Under the pieces are notes generated by a model. The model was not told the DNA's origin and ran no database searches. It was given only the letters and a program-made list of their open reading frames with translations. Positions 47,120-56,730 of a stretch of DNA of 64,000 nucleotides are shown piece by piece (within the stretch, counting starts at the first letter, position 1; each line of letters begins with the position of its first letter). This stretch comes from Bacillota bacterium (lineage in GTDB: Bacteria > Bacillota > Sulfobacillia > JAJZYS01 > JAJYTV01): positions 62,001-126,000 of the forward strand of contig JAJYSJ010000001.1 of NCBI GenBank assembly GCA_021793645.1. Direction: 5' to 3'. The position numbers were made by a program, and so were the translations under genes.

Positions 47120-48040
47120 ATGGCCCTGCGCGTTCGGGAGATAACGTTGGCTGACGCGTCGGCTGAGCGGAACAGGACACCGCTGCAACTGTTCATGCGA
47201 CGTTTCCTGCGCAACCGTCTGGCTGTGCTGGGAGTCGTGCTGGTTCTTTTTATGGTGGCCGTTGCACTCTTTGCGAGACAACTGGCGCCCATGAACCCGC
47301 ACATTAGTTTCCCTGACGGAACGACCGCGCAGGGGCTGCCGCTTCCCCCAACATGGAACTGGCATCATTTCTTCCTTGGTACGGACTCTTCGGGCCGCGA
47401 CGAGATGAGCCAGCTCCTCTACGGGACGCAGGTTTCGATGGAGGTCGGCTTCATGGCGACCCTGATCACGCTCGTAATCGGCGTGTTCATCGGCATGATC
47501 TCGGGTTTCCTCGGCGGGTTCTGGGACAACGTGCTGATGCGGTTCACGGACATCGTATTGGCGTTCCCGCAACTCCTGTTCATCATCCTCCTGCGCTCCG
47601 TGATCCCGAACCCGACAGTGGCAACCGTTTACATCGTGATCGGAGTGCTCGGCTGGGCTGGCGTCGCGCGCATCGCACGAGGGCAGACGCTAGCCGCTCG
47701 GAAGATGGAGTACGTCGATGCGGCGCGCTCACTCGGCTCACGCAACCTCCGCATCGTGTTCATGCACATCTTTCCGAATATCATGAGCCCGGTCATCGTC
47801 TATGCCACATTGCTCGTCGCGAACAACATCATCTTCGAGTCGGCGCTCTCCTTCCTGGGCATCGGCGTTCCCGATCCCACGGTGTCGTGGGGCAAGATGA
47901 TCAACCTCGGACTCAGTTGGTACCAAACCGATCCCTGGCTCATCGTCTGGCCCGGTGTGGCTATCGCCATCGCCACCCTGGGCTTCAACCTCCTCGGGGA
48001 TGGCCTCAACGATGCGTTCAATCCGCGGGCGGGCGAATAA
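47120..48040 (+). CDS. Oligopeptide/dipeptide ABC transporter permease (DppC-like)
   Basis: FLGTDSSGRDEMSQLLYGTQVSMEVG; EAA motif YVDAARSLGSRNLRIVFMHIFPN. Confidence 0.93.
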   Translation: MALRVREITLADASAERNRTPLQLFMRRFLRNRLAVLGVVLVLFMVAVALFARQLAPMNPHISFPDGTTAQGLPLPPTWNWHHFFLGTDSSGRDEMSQLLYGTQVSMEVGFMATLITLVIGVFIGMISGFLGGFWDNVLMRFTDIVLAFPQLLFIILLRSVIPNPTVATVYIVIGVLGWAGVARIARGQTLAARKMEYVDAARSLGSRNLRIVFMHIFPNIMSPVIVYATLLVANNIIFESALSFLGIGVPDPTVSWGKMINLGLSWYQTDPWLIVWPGVAIAIATLGFNLLGDGLNDAFNPRAGE

Positions 48041-48139
48041 CCGCTGCAGCAGGAACGGACGCCGACAGGGGGTGATCGTGCAGAGGTGCCTTTAGGGAAC
48101 CGCAGCGATGCATAGCACTCATGTTTAGGAGGGTTGTGA

Positions 48140-49813
48140 ATGGCCAACACGGGTTGGAAACGATGGTCCCTGCTCGCGTCGGGCGCCTTGACCGCCGCGG
48201 TGGCGCTGTCTGGTTGCGGCAGTTCGACGCCCGCCACTTCTTCCGCGCAACAGGTGCTGCACTTCTCGTTCTCCAGCAACATCGAGACGCTCGACCCAAC
48301 CGAATGGACGGACGTCAGTTCGATGTACCCGATGCAGGAGATCTACGACACCCTGGTCGAGTACAACCAGACGAACTCCGGTCTACACCCCGGCCTCGCC
48401 ACATGGACGGCATCGTCTGACGGCAAGACCTATACCTTCACCCTGAAGAAGGGCATCAAGTTCTCGAACGGCGACCCGGTCACCGCGCAGGACGTCATCT
48501 ATTCGCTGAACCGCGTGACGCGCGGGGACGCGAACTCGAGCGGCGCTGCCCCGTACGGCTTCGCCTACTCGGACATCGTTGGATACAATGCTTGGTTCAA
48601 CAAGGGCAACCCGCCGCCCGCAGGGATGTCTGGCATGTCCGGCCTGACCTCTCCCGCGCCGGGAGTCGTCCAGATCCAGCTAACGACGCCGCAGGCGTTC
48701 TTCCTCAACGAACTCGCACTGATGTCGGCCGCGATCGTCGACCCGAAGGTCGTGCAAGAGTACGGGCAGAACTACCAGCTCCACGCGGTCGGCACCGGCC
48801 CGTACATGCTGAAGAGCTGGAACCAGGGACACCAGATGATCCTGGTGGCGAACCCGCACAGCTGGCGCGGCTCGCCGAAGGTGCAGAAGGTCATCATCGA
48901 CGAGAACGTGAACCCCGACCTCGCGCTGCTGCGCTACCAGCAGGGTACATACGACTTTCTCTGGGGTCCTTTGCCGTCTGAGGTCTACGCCAAGATCATC
49001 AGCTCGCCGACGCTGAAGAAGCAGTACTCCAACGTACCGGAGAACGGCGTTGTGTACCTTGCGTTCAACACGACGAAGGCGCCGTTCAACAACGTCTACA
49101 TGCGCCAGGCGGTCAACTACGCCATCAACAAGCAGCTGCTGATCAAGGACATCACGAACGGCCGCGCAGTCATGCAGACCCAGCCGCTGCCGCCGGGCAT
49201 CCCCGGGTACGACTCCTCGATCACGAACCCGTACCCGTACAACCAGGCGCTGGCGAAGTCCCTGTTGCAGAAGGCCGGCTACAATGGCCAGCCGATCACG
49301 TTCATCTACCCGAGCAACACCACGGACCACATCCGCACGGCCGAGATGATCCAGACGGACCTCAAGGCGATCGGCCTGAACGTGTCGATCCAGGGTACGA
49401 GCCAGATTGGCAACTACTGGCCGACAGAAGCCAACCCGAAGGGCAACTGGAACATCGCCTGGACCGACTGGTTCCAGGACTATCCGGACGCGCAGGACTT
49501 CCTCGAGAACCTGCTTGGGAACGAAGCCAACAACGCGACAAACGTCGGCAACTACTACGACAAGACCTTCCAGACCCTCATCGACACCGCTGACGCGCTG
49601 CCGGCCTCGCAGCAGGCGCAACGCGTGACGCTCTTCAAGCAGGCGGAACAGATCGCGGTCAAGCAGGCGGCCTGGGCGTTCCTCTACACCGAATGGAACG
49701 ACGCGCTGATCCAGCCATGGGTACAGCCGCAGGGAACGCACAGCGACCTCATGCTGTACCTGCATCCGGTCAAGACGCCGCAGTTCGAGTACATGACCGT
49801 GAAGTCGCACTAA
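48140..49813 (+). CDS. Oligopeptide ABC transporter substrate-binding lipoprotein 1
   Basis: Lipobox ALSGCGSS; SBP_bac_5 motifs (YTFTLKKGIKFSNGDPVTAQDVIYSLNRV). Confidence 0.92.
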   Translation: MANTGWKRWSLLASGALTAAVALSGCGSSTPATSSAQQVLHFSFSSNIETLDPTEWTDVSSMYPMQEIYDTLVEYNQTNSGLHPGLATWTASSDGKTYTFTLKKGIKFSNGDPVTAQDVIYSLNRVTRGDANSSGAAPYGFAYSDIVGYNAWFNKGNPPPAGMSGMSGLTSPAPGVVQIQLTTPQAFFLNELALMSAAIVDPKVVQEYGQNYQLHAVGTGPYMLKSWNQGHQMILVANPHSWRGSPKVQKVIIDENVNPDLALLRYQQGTYDFLWGPLPSEVYAKIISSPTLKKQYSNVPENGVVYLAFNTTKAPFNNVYMRQAVNYAINKQLLIKDITNGRAVMQTQPLPPGIPGYDSSITNPYPYNQALAKSLLQKAGYNGQPITFIYPSNTTDHIRTAEMIQTDLKAIGLNVSIQGTSQIGNYWPTEANPKGNWNIAWTDWFQDYPDAQDFLENLLGNEANNATNVGNYYDKTFQTLIDTADALPASQQAQRVTLFKQAEQIAVKQAAWAFLYTEWNDALIQPWVQPQGTHSDLMLYLHPVKTPQFEYMTVKSH

Positions 49814-49824
49814 CAAGGGACGTC

Positions 49825-49854
49825 GGGGACCGGCGGCTTTCGCCGCCGGTCCCC
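49825..49854 (+). terminator. Intra-operon hairpin between SBP1 and DppB-like permease
   Basis: GGGGACCGGCGGC-TTTC-GCCGCCGGTCCCC; perfect 13-bp stem without a strong U-tract. Confidence 0.6.
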
Positions 49855-49881
49855 CACCCCCGAAAGTTTGGGTGATGTCGC

Positions 49882-50799
49882 TTGGGCTCATTCATCGTCC
49901 GCCGGCTGATCTGGACCATCGTGACCATCTGGGCGATTCTCACGGTGACCTACTTCATCGCGTTCCTGGTGCCCGCCGACCCGGCGCGCCTCATCGCGGG
50001 CCAGCACGCGAGCGCGGCGACCCTTGCGGCTATTCGCCACCACCTGGGCCTCGATAAACCGCTCTGGTGGCGTTATCTTGCCTACTTCAACCAGTTTGTT
50101 CACGGCAACCTCGGGTACGACTTCATCATGCGGCGCACGGTTTCCGGAATGGTCCTGCAGGCCGCTCCCTACACTCTTTACCTCGCTGTGGTGGCCGTGT
50201 TCTTCGAGATCCTGATCGGGATCCCCGTCGGCATCATCTCGGCGGTCAAGCGGTACTCGTTCATTGACAACTTCCTGCGCTTTATGACCATCCTCGGCAT
50301 TTCGATGCCGACCTACTGGGTAGGATCGCTCCTGCTCGTATTGGTGGCGTTCAAGCTCGGTGTGTTGCCGCTGGGCGGGGTGTCCCCCGCCGGCGCCATC
50401 CTGCCTGGCCTCGCCGTCGGCATCACGGGGAGCGCCTTCTACGCGCGCATCCTGCGCTCCGCGACACTCGACGTGATGCGGATGGACTATGTGCGGACCG
50501 CACGGGCGAAGGGCATCCCCAATTGGGGGGTCCTGATGAAGCACACGGTCAGAAACGCGCTGATCCCTGTCGTGACCTACTTTGGCCTCGATTTCGGGAC
50601 CCTGCTGGGGGGCCTCATCGTTACGGAGACCATCTTCAACTGGACGGGACTCGGCTTTCTCCTGAACACGGCAATCGGCAATGCAGACGGATCGCTCATC
50701 ATGGGCATCACGCTGTTCTCCGCATCCAGCATCGTGATCATGAACCTGCTTGTGGACATCGCCTATGCGTTCCTCGACCCGCGGGTAAGCTACTCCTAA
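49882..50799 (+). CDS. Oligopeptide/dipeptide ABC transporter permease (DppB-like)
   Basis: LGLDKPLWWRYLAYFNQFVHGNLGYDF; EAA motif YVRTARAKGIPNWGVLMKHTVRNALIP. Confidence 0.93.
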   Translation: MGSFIVRRLIWTIVTIWAILTVTYFIAFLVPADPARLIAGQHASAATLAAIRHHLGLDKPLWWRYLAYFNQFVHGNLGYDFIMRRTVSGMVLQAAPYTLYLAVVAVFFEILIGIPVGIISAVKRYSFIDNFLRFMTILGISMPTYWVGSLLLVLVAFKLGVLPLGGVSPAGAILPGLAVGITGSAFYARILRSATLDVMRMDYVRTARAKGIPNWGVLMKHTVRNALIPVVTYFGLDFGTLLGGLIVTETIFNWTGLGFLLNTAIGNADGSLIMGITLFSASSIVIMNLLVDIAYAFLDPRVSYS

Positions 50800-50807
50800 A
50801 GGCAGGG

Positions 50808-50857
50808 AAACGAAAGCAAGACGCCTGGCTGACCAGCCCGGCGTCTTGCTTTCGTTT
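50808..50857. terminator. Strong bidirectional terminator after DppB-like gene
   Basis: AAACGAAAGCAAGACGCC / GGCGTCTTGCTTTCGTTT; 18-bp perfect stem. Confidence 0.85.
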
Positions 50858-51075
50858 TCGTCCGCCATGGGGCATGGCCACCAACGAGGCATGTTTTGGC
50901 GCGAATTGTCGAACGGACAAAGGCGCATGTCGGATGGAGGCGATTGGGGGCAGGACTTGGCTCGGGCCGAGTGTAATACGGCAGTGCGAAGGTTCGGAGT
51001 AGCCCGTCTCTAACCGCGCGCGGCGGGACAGCCCGCCGCGCGCTGCGTGAGGTTACCGCTGAGGAGGATCCCAAT

Positions 51076-52728
51076 TTGCGTAGCCGATCCGCCCGCACCC
51101 TGATCGCCATCCTCGGAGCCGTCGGCATCACCGCGCTCGTCGCGGGATGCTCCAGTACCCCGGCGGTCACCATCCCGACTACCCTCCGCTTGGCCCAGGC
51201 CAGCCCTATTCCGACACTTGACCCGGCCAGCTGGTTTGATGGCGTATCCCAGGGGTACATGCATGCCATCTACGACACACTGGTGCAGTATGGGCCGGAT
51301 AACGCCACGATCGAACCGGACCTCGCAACCAGTTGGAATGTGACGAACAACGGCAAGACCTACATCTTCAACCTGCGCAAAGGCGTCAAGTTCTCGAACG
51401 GAGACGCTTTTGACGCGCAGGCTGTGCAGTACAACATCCAGCGCATGACGTCGAAGGCGGCCGGCGCGCCGTACGCCTTCGCCTACAGCATGATCCAGGG
51501 CTTTGCGGCGTGGAACGCCGGAACGGCGTCAAGCCTCACGGGAGTGAAGGTGCTCGGAAGCCACCGGATCGAGTTCGACCTGACGGCGCCGAGCGGGACG
51601 TTCCTCAACGCCATGGCGCTGGTGTCGGCAGCGATCGGTGATCCCAAGGCGGAGGCGAAGTACGGCTTCACATCCTATGAGGACAACGCGATCGGGACTG
51701 GGCCATACGTGCTGTCGAAGTGGGTGCACGGACAGGAGCTTGTCCTCACCCGAAATCCGCACTACTGGGGCCGTAGACCGAGCATCAAGACGATTTCCAC
51801 GACCGTCGGGCTCAGCCCAGCACAGCAGCTGCGGGACTTCCAGAAGGGGCGCCTCGACATCGTCGGTACGTTCGGCAGCAACGGCATCAATGCGCAGACC
51901 TTCTCAGCCATCCAAGCGAGCAGGTCGCTGAAGCAGCGCTACCACTCGGCGCCCGCCGATTCTGTCACCTTCCTTGGGTTCAACGTCACGGCATATCCCT
52001 TCGACCAGCTGGCGGTGCGACAGGCCGTGAACGTGATTCTGAACCGCGACGCCCTCGTCGCCGCGTTGACTGCCGGCCGCGGAACCCTCGACAATGACGG
52101 GCTCTTTGCGCCAGGTATGCCGGGGTACAATGCGGGCGCCGTCTACCCCTATTCGGTGGATGCCACCAAGGCGGCTGCGCTTCTGAGGTCCGTGGGCATT
52201 ACGCCCACGCATCCCGCGTCCTTTGAACTCGCCTTCCAATCCGGCGCCCCGACCGTAATGAAGGCCATGCAGGTAGTGAAGGCGGAGCTCCAGCCGCTCG
52301 GGCTCGATGCGACCTTGAAGCCGATCCCCTGGACCACCTTCTTTACCAATGCGCACAACGCGTCGCAGACGACCTACGGCATGTATCTGCTGACCTGGGC
52401 AGCCGATTATCCGCAGCCCGAGGATCTCTTCGACAACCTCTTCGCTACGAACGGCACAGCGAACTTCTCAGGCTTCAACGACACGGCGCTGCAGAACCTG
52501 CTCGCGCAGGCGGACATGCTGCCGCCATCTCAGCAGGCCCAGCAGATCTCGATCTATCGGCAAGCGAACCAGATCCTGCTCCAGCAGGCGCCGGCGGACT
52601 TCCTATCGTACGGATGGAACGAGGTGCTCGTGCAGCCCTGGGTGCAATACACGTCGGTGGGCGCTCTTGGGCTCGGGCCAGTGTACACGGCAGAATTCGC
52701 TGATCTTACGCTGCGTGCACACAAGTAG
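51076..52728 (+). CDS. Oligopeptide ABC transporter substrate-binding lipoprotein 2
   Basis: Lipobox ALVAGCSS; SBP_bac_5 motifs (YIFNLRKGVKFSNGDAFDAQAVQYNIQRM). Confidence 0.92.
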   Translation: MRSRSARTLIAILGAVGITALVAGCSSTPAVTIPTTLRLAQASPIPTLDPASWFDGVSQGYMHAIYDTLVQYGPDNATIEPDLATSWNVTNNGKTYIFNLRKGVKFSNGDAFDAQAVQYNIQRMTSKAAGAPYAFAYSMIQGFAAWNAGTASSLTGVKVLGSHRIEFDLTAPSGTFLNAMALVSAAIGDPKAEAKYGFTSYEDNAIGTGPYVLSKWVHGQELVLTRNPHYWGRRPSIKTISTTVGLSPAQQLRDFQKGRLDIVGTFGSNGINAQTFSAIQASRSLKQRYHSAPADSVTFLGFNVTAYPFDQLAVRQAVNVILNRDALVAALTAGRGTLDNDGLFAPGMPGYNAGAVYPYSVDATKAAALLRSVGITPTHPASFELAFQSGAPTVMKAMQVVKAELQPLGLDATLKPIPWTTFFTNAHNASQTTYGMYLLTWAADYPQPEDLFDNLFATNGTANFSGFNDTALQNLLAQADMLPPSQQAQQISIYRQANQILLQQAPADFLSYGWNEVLVQPWVQYTSVGALGLGPVYTAEFADLTLRAHK

Positions 52729-52777
52729 CCGAGCGGAGTATGTGCAAGCCCCCATATTGTCATTCTTGAGACGAGCA

Positions 52778-52813
52778 GATATGGCGGTGCACCATTGTGC
52801 GCACCGCCATATC
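52778..52813. repeat. Perfect 13-bp inverted repeat upstream of the DUF1003 gene
   Basis: GATATGGCGGTGC-ACCATTGTGC-GCACCGCCATATC. Confidence 0.7.
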
Positions 52814-52851
52814 GATCGGATTGGGACTTGGCCTACGCAGGAGGTGGAGGC

Positions 52852-53319
52852 TTGCAGTTTCCGGGCCGCTTTCAACACAACCACGCACCAGTGAAGAACG
52901 TGAACCAGGTCTTCGAGGAGCAGCGGACGCCGGGCGATCGCATTGCCGATCGCTTCGCCACAATCATGGGATCCTGGACATTCATCATCACCCAGAGCGT
53001 CCTATTGGTCGCATGGGTAACCCTCAATGTAACCGCGTGGATCTTTCACTGGGATCCCTACCCATTCATCCTGTTGAACCTGACGCTCTCGTTCCAGGCG
53101 GCGTATGCCGCGCCGATCATCATGATGTCGCAGAACCGTCAGGCCTCGAAGGACCGCGTCGAGGCGCACCTCGACTACGAAGTGAATCAGAAGGCCGAAG
53201 AGGAGGTGCGGGTCATTTTGCAGCACCTCGAGGCGCAGAATGAGGCCATCCTCGAGATTATGCATCGGCTGGAGCGTCTGGAGGCCGCTCAACAGAACGC
53301 AGGAGCCGCGCCCGCTTGA
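52852..53319 (+). CDS. DUF1003 membrane protein
   Basis: GDRIADRFATIMGSWTFIITQSVLLVAWVTLN...DPYPFILLNLTLSFQAAYAAPIIMMSQNRQ; TTG start, SD AGGAGGTGGAGG. Confidence 0.85.
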   Translation: MQFPGRFQHNHAPVKNVNQVFEEQRTPGDRIADRFATIMGSWTFIITQSVLLVAWVTLNVTAWIFHWDPYPFILLNLTLSFQAAYAAPIIMMSQNRQASKDRVEAHLDYEVNQKAEEEVRVILQHLEAQNEAILEIMHRLERLEAAQQNAGAAPA

Positions 53320-53334
53320 CGGGTGCGGCTCCTG
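53300..53334. terminator. Bidirectional terminator between DUF1003 gene and amidase
   Basis: CAGGAGCCGCGCCCG-CTTGA-CGGGTGCGGCTCCTG. Confidence 0.75.
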
Positions 53335-53364
53335 GAAGTTGACGGCAGGCGGTAGCGACCGACG

Positions 53365-54783
53365 TCAGCGAGCGGCCGGCGGTCGGCGTAGCAACGTGGC
53401 CTGTTCGAACGCGTGGGCGAACTCCAGAAGCCGCGCCTCAGAGAATGCGGGTCCCGTCAATGTGAGTCCAACCGGCTCACCCTGCTGCGTGTAGCCGGCC
53501 GGCACGCACACCGAAGGGTAGCCGGCGCGCGCGGCGATATCCGCGCCATAGCTCGACGGGAAGACCAGCGCATCGAGGCGGCCCTGCGCAAGGACTGCGT
53601 CGATGCCTTCCTCGCGGGACCAGCGCAGGTCATTGCGGCGCGACTGCAGGTAGTCCGCTTCGATGAGGGCGCCGCTCGTCGCTTCAGCTGCAACCAGCAG
53701 GGACTGTCCGTAGCGGAGCATCTGACGACGGTGGCGCTCGTTGAATGCAACGAGTTCGTGCAGGTTGCGCACCCCAAGATCCGGCCTTACGGTGCGCAGG
53801 TACGCGTTGAGGTCAGCCTTGAACTCGTGAATCAGCACGTCCAGTGTCCACTCCGCCTCCGCGGTGGGGATCTCGAAGGGGTCCAGCACTTCGGCTCCGA
53901 TCCCGCGCATCATGCCGAGCGCCTCGTTGAAGACGCTGGCCTCCGCAGCCGGGAGGTCTTCCGTGAACCCCTTTCGAGGAACGCCGATACGCCGGCCGCG
54001 CAGCGCGTCGAGCCGGAACTGCGGCGGTGCGGGGACGTCAGCCGACCAGGTCGACGGGTCGCGCCGGTCCCGGCCCGCGATGGCCCAGAGGAGCTGTGCG
54101 GCGTCCCTTACCGTGCGGGCGATCGGACCGGCCGTATCCTGGCTGTGCGAGATCGGGACGATGCCTGAGCGGCTGACGAGGCCGATGGTCGGCTTGACGC
54201 CGACGACGGAGTTCTGGCTGGCGGGATTAAGAATCGAGCCCGACGTCTCTGTGCCGATCGCCAGCATGGTGAGGTTCGTTGAGACGGAGACGCCAGAACC
54301 GGAGGAAGAGCCGCCAGGGTCAAACGGGCCGTAGGCGTTCTTCACCTGGCCGACGCGCGAACTGTAGCCCGATGGCATGCCATCGGTCATGAAGTTCGCC
54401 CACTCGGTCATCGAGGCCTTGCCGAGGATGACCGCTCCCGCGCGCCGCAGTCGTGCCGCCACGTGGCTATCACGGGCGGCGACATGGTCGGAGATGGCCA
54501 AGGACCCTGCAGTCGTATGCAGGCGATCCGCAGTGTCGATGTTGTCCTTGAGCAGCACGGGAATGCCATGCAAGGGACCGCGCACGCGTCCTTCGCTGCG
54601 CTCGCGGTCCAGGGCGGCCGCGATTGAGGGCGCGTCGGGATTCACCTCGCAAACGGCTCGCAGACCAGCCAACGCGGCAATGCGATCAAAGTAATGCCAT
54701 ACGAGTTCTTCGGCGGTCAGTTCACCCGTTTCGAACTTCCCTTGGATCTGAGAAAGATCTGCCTCCTCGAGCCAATCAGGCAC
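53365..54783 (-). CDS. Amidase (amidase signature family)
   Basis: GIPVLLKDNIDT, DPGGSSSGSGVSVSTNL, IGTETSGSILNPASQNSVVGVKPT. Confidence 0.92.
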   Translation of the reverse strand: MPDWLEEADLSQIQGKFETGELTAEELVWHYFDRIAALAGLRAVCEVNPDAPSIAAALDRERSEGRVRGPLHGIPVLLKDNIDTADRLHTTAGSLAISDHVAARDSHVAARLRRAGAVILGKASMTEWANFMTDGMPSGYSSRVGQVKNAYGPFDPGGSSSGSGVSVSTNLTMLAIGTETSGSILNPASQNSVVGVKPTIGLVSRSGIVPISHSQDTAGPIARTVRDAAQLLWAIAGRDRRDPSTWSADVPAPPQFRLDALRGRRIGVPRKGFTEDLPAAEASVFNEALGMMRGIGAEVLDPFEIPTAEAEWTLDVLIHEFKADLNAYLRTVRPDLGVRNLHELVAFNERHRRQMLRYGQSLLVAAEATSGALIEADYLQSRRNDLRWSREEGIDAVLAQGRLDALVFPSSYGADIAARAGYPSVCVPAGYTQQGEPVGLTLTGPAFSEARLLEFAHAFEQATLLRRPPAAR

Positions 54784-54899
54784 GTCCAGAACCTCCTCCG
54801 GAGCGCGGCGGTCGCCGTGGGTGAAGAAGAGAATGCGCCGCAGGCAGAGCCAATCCCTGCCGTGGTGGTAGAGTGGAAGCGAGGTGTAAGACGATCGGA

Positions 54900-56726
54900 A
54901 TGCATATGGGCGGCGGTTTCGGCGGCATGTGGACGCAGCAGCGTAGCCTTCGGTACCTAGAGGACGGCCAGCCAGACGCGCGACGCACGCTGCGGCGGCT
55001 GCGACCGGTGCTGCGGCCGCACCTCCGACCGATCGGCATCGGGGTCCTCCTGGTCTGTGTCGGTGTCGTGCTCGGCCTCGTGCCGCCGCTCCTGATCAGG
55101 GCAGCGATCGACCAGGCGATCCCGTTGCACCGTCTCAATGAACTCCTCTGGCTTGCTTTCGGTATGCTCCTCTTCCCCGCCGCGTCAGCGGTGGTAGGCG
55201 TCGGCCAGAATTATCTGAGCACTGTGGTCGCACAGCGCATCATCCACGACCTGAGGCAATCTCTCTACCGCCACGGACAGCGGCTCGGCCTCGACTTCTT
55301 TACTTGGACTCGGCCCGGAGAAATCCACGCGCGCTTCATTAGCGACTTGGGGGCGGTGCAGCAAGCCCTAGCCCAGAGCCTCATCGGAACGTTCGTCAAC
55401 GTCCTCACCGTACTGCTCACGCTTGGCACGATGCTCATTCTGAACTGGCGTCTCGCGCTCATCGCGGCCATCTCCCTGCCGGCCTTTGCCATCCCGGTGC
55501 TGCACTTCGGCAAGCGCCGGTACGAAGCGACGCAGGAGACACAGACCGCGCTTGCGGACCTCACCAGCCTTCTGGAGGAGACGCTCTCGCTGTCCGGCGT
55601 AACTGTCGTCAAGAGCTATGGGCGCGAGGACGCCGAAGCGGAGCGCTTTGGCAAGGCGAGCGAACGGGTGCGTGACACCTCGATCCGCCAATCTCTGGTC
55701 GGACAGTGGGTGATGCTGGTCGTACAAGTTCTGTCGGCGGTCGGACCAGCTGCGCTCTATGGCTACGGCGGCTATCTGGTAGTGCAAGGTCAGGTGGCAC
55801 TGGGCACCATCGTTGCGTTCGCGACGTACCTGGCGCGGCTCTACGGCCCTGCGTCGTCTCTCGCGTCGGTGAACACGACGGTGCTTGGCGCGCTTGCGTT
55901 GTTCGATCGCGTGTTCCACTTTCTCGACGTGCCGGTCAGCGTGCCTGATCCCCGGTCCCCTCTCCCCCTGCCACCGCGCGGTTCTGGACTCGGTGTCGCC
56001 TTCCGGGGCGTGCACTTTACCTACCCGCAGGGTGCGGAGATCTTGCACGGCATCACCTGCGAGGCGCCGGCAGGCCAACTCACCGCGCTCGTCGGCCCGA
56101 GCGGCGCAGGCAAGACTACGATCCTTTCCCTGGCTTCCCGCTTCTACGACCCGGAGGAGGGCGAGGTGGAGATTTCAGGTGTGCCGCTGCGGCGGGTAGC
56201 AAACGCGGAACTGCGTCAGCGCTCGGCGGTAGTGACCCAGGAAGTATTTCTCTTCCATGCAACCCTGCGTGAGAACATCGCCTATGGGCAGGCGGACGCA
56301 CAGACGGAGGCTGTCGAACGCGCAGCGCGCCAGGCCCAGCTCGGAGACCTGTTGGACAGCCTGCCGGAGGGGCTCGAAACGGTGGTCGGCGAGCGGGGAT
56401 ACCGTCTTTCGGGCGGTGAGAAGCAGCGCGTGGCAATCGCACGCGCTATCTTGCACGATCCCGAACTCCTGCTGCTCGACGAGGCAACGAGTTCACTGGA
56501 CTCTCAGGCTGAGGCCCTGATCCAGCAAGCCCTCTCTGAGCTCTTTTCCGCGCGCACCGTGATCGCGATTGCGCATAGGCTCTCGACGATTCTGCAGGCG
56601 GATCAGATCCTGGTCGTGGACGAAGGGCGCATCGTGGCGAGCGGCACCCACCAGGAACTCGTGGTGCAGGACGGACTCTACCGCAAACTGTATGAGACGC
56701 AGTTCGCCGCGGCAAAGGCGCGCTAG
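54900..56726 (+). CDS. ABC exporter, fused TMD-NBD
   Basis: Walker A GPSGAGKTTIL, signature LSGGEKQRVAIARAIL, LLLDEATSSLDS. Confidence 0.92.
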   Translation: MHMGGGFGGMWTQQRSLRYLEDGQPDARRTLRRLRPVLRPHLRPIGIGVLLVCVGVVLGLVPPLLIRAAIDQAIPLHRLNELLWLAFGMLLFPAASAVVGVGQNYLSTVVAQRIIHDLRQSLYRHGQRLGLDFFTWTRPGEIHARFISDLGAVQQALAQSLIGTFVNVLTVLLTLGTMLILNWRLALIAAISLPAFAIPVLHFGKRRYEATQETQTALADLTSLLEETLSLSGVTVVKSYGREDAEAERFGKASERVRDTSIRQSLVGQWVMLVVQVLSAVGPAALYGYGGYLVVQGQVALGTIVAFATYLARLYGPASSLASVNTTVLGALALFDRVFHFLDVPVSVPDPRSPLPLPPRGSGLGVAFRGVHFTYPQGAEILHGITCEAPAGQLTALVGPSGAGKTTILSLASRFYDPEEGEVEISGVPLRRVANAELRQRSAVVTQEVFLFHATLRENIAYGQADAQTEAVERAARQAQLGDLLDSLPEGLETVVGERGYRLSGGEKQRVAIARAILHDPELLLLDEATSSLDSQAEALIQQALSELFSARTVIAIAHRLSTILQADQILVVDEGRIVASGTHQELVVQDGLYRKLYETQFAAAKAR

Positions 56727-56730
56727 AGAC

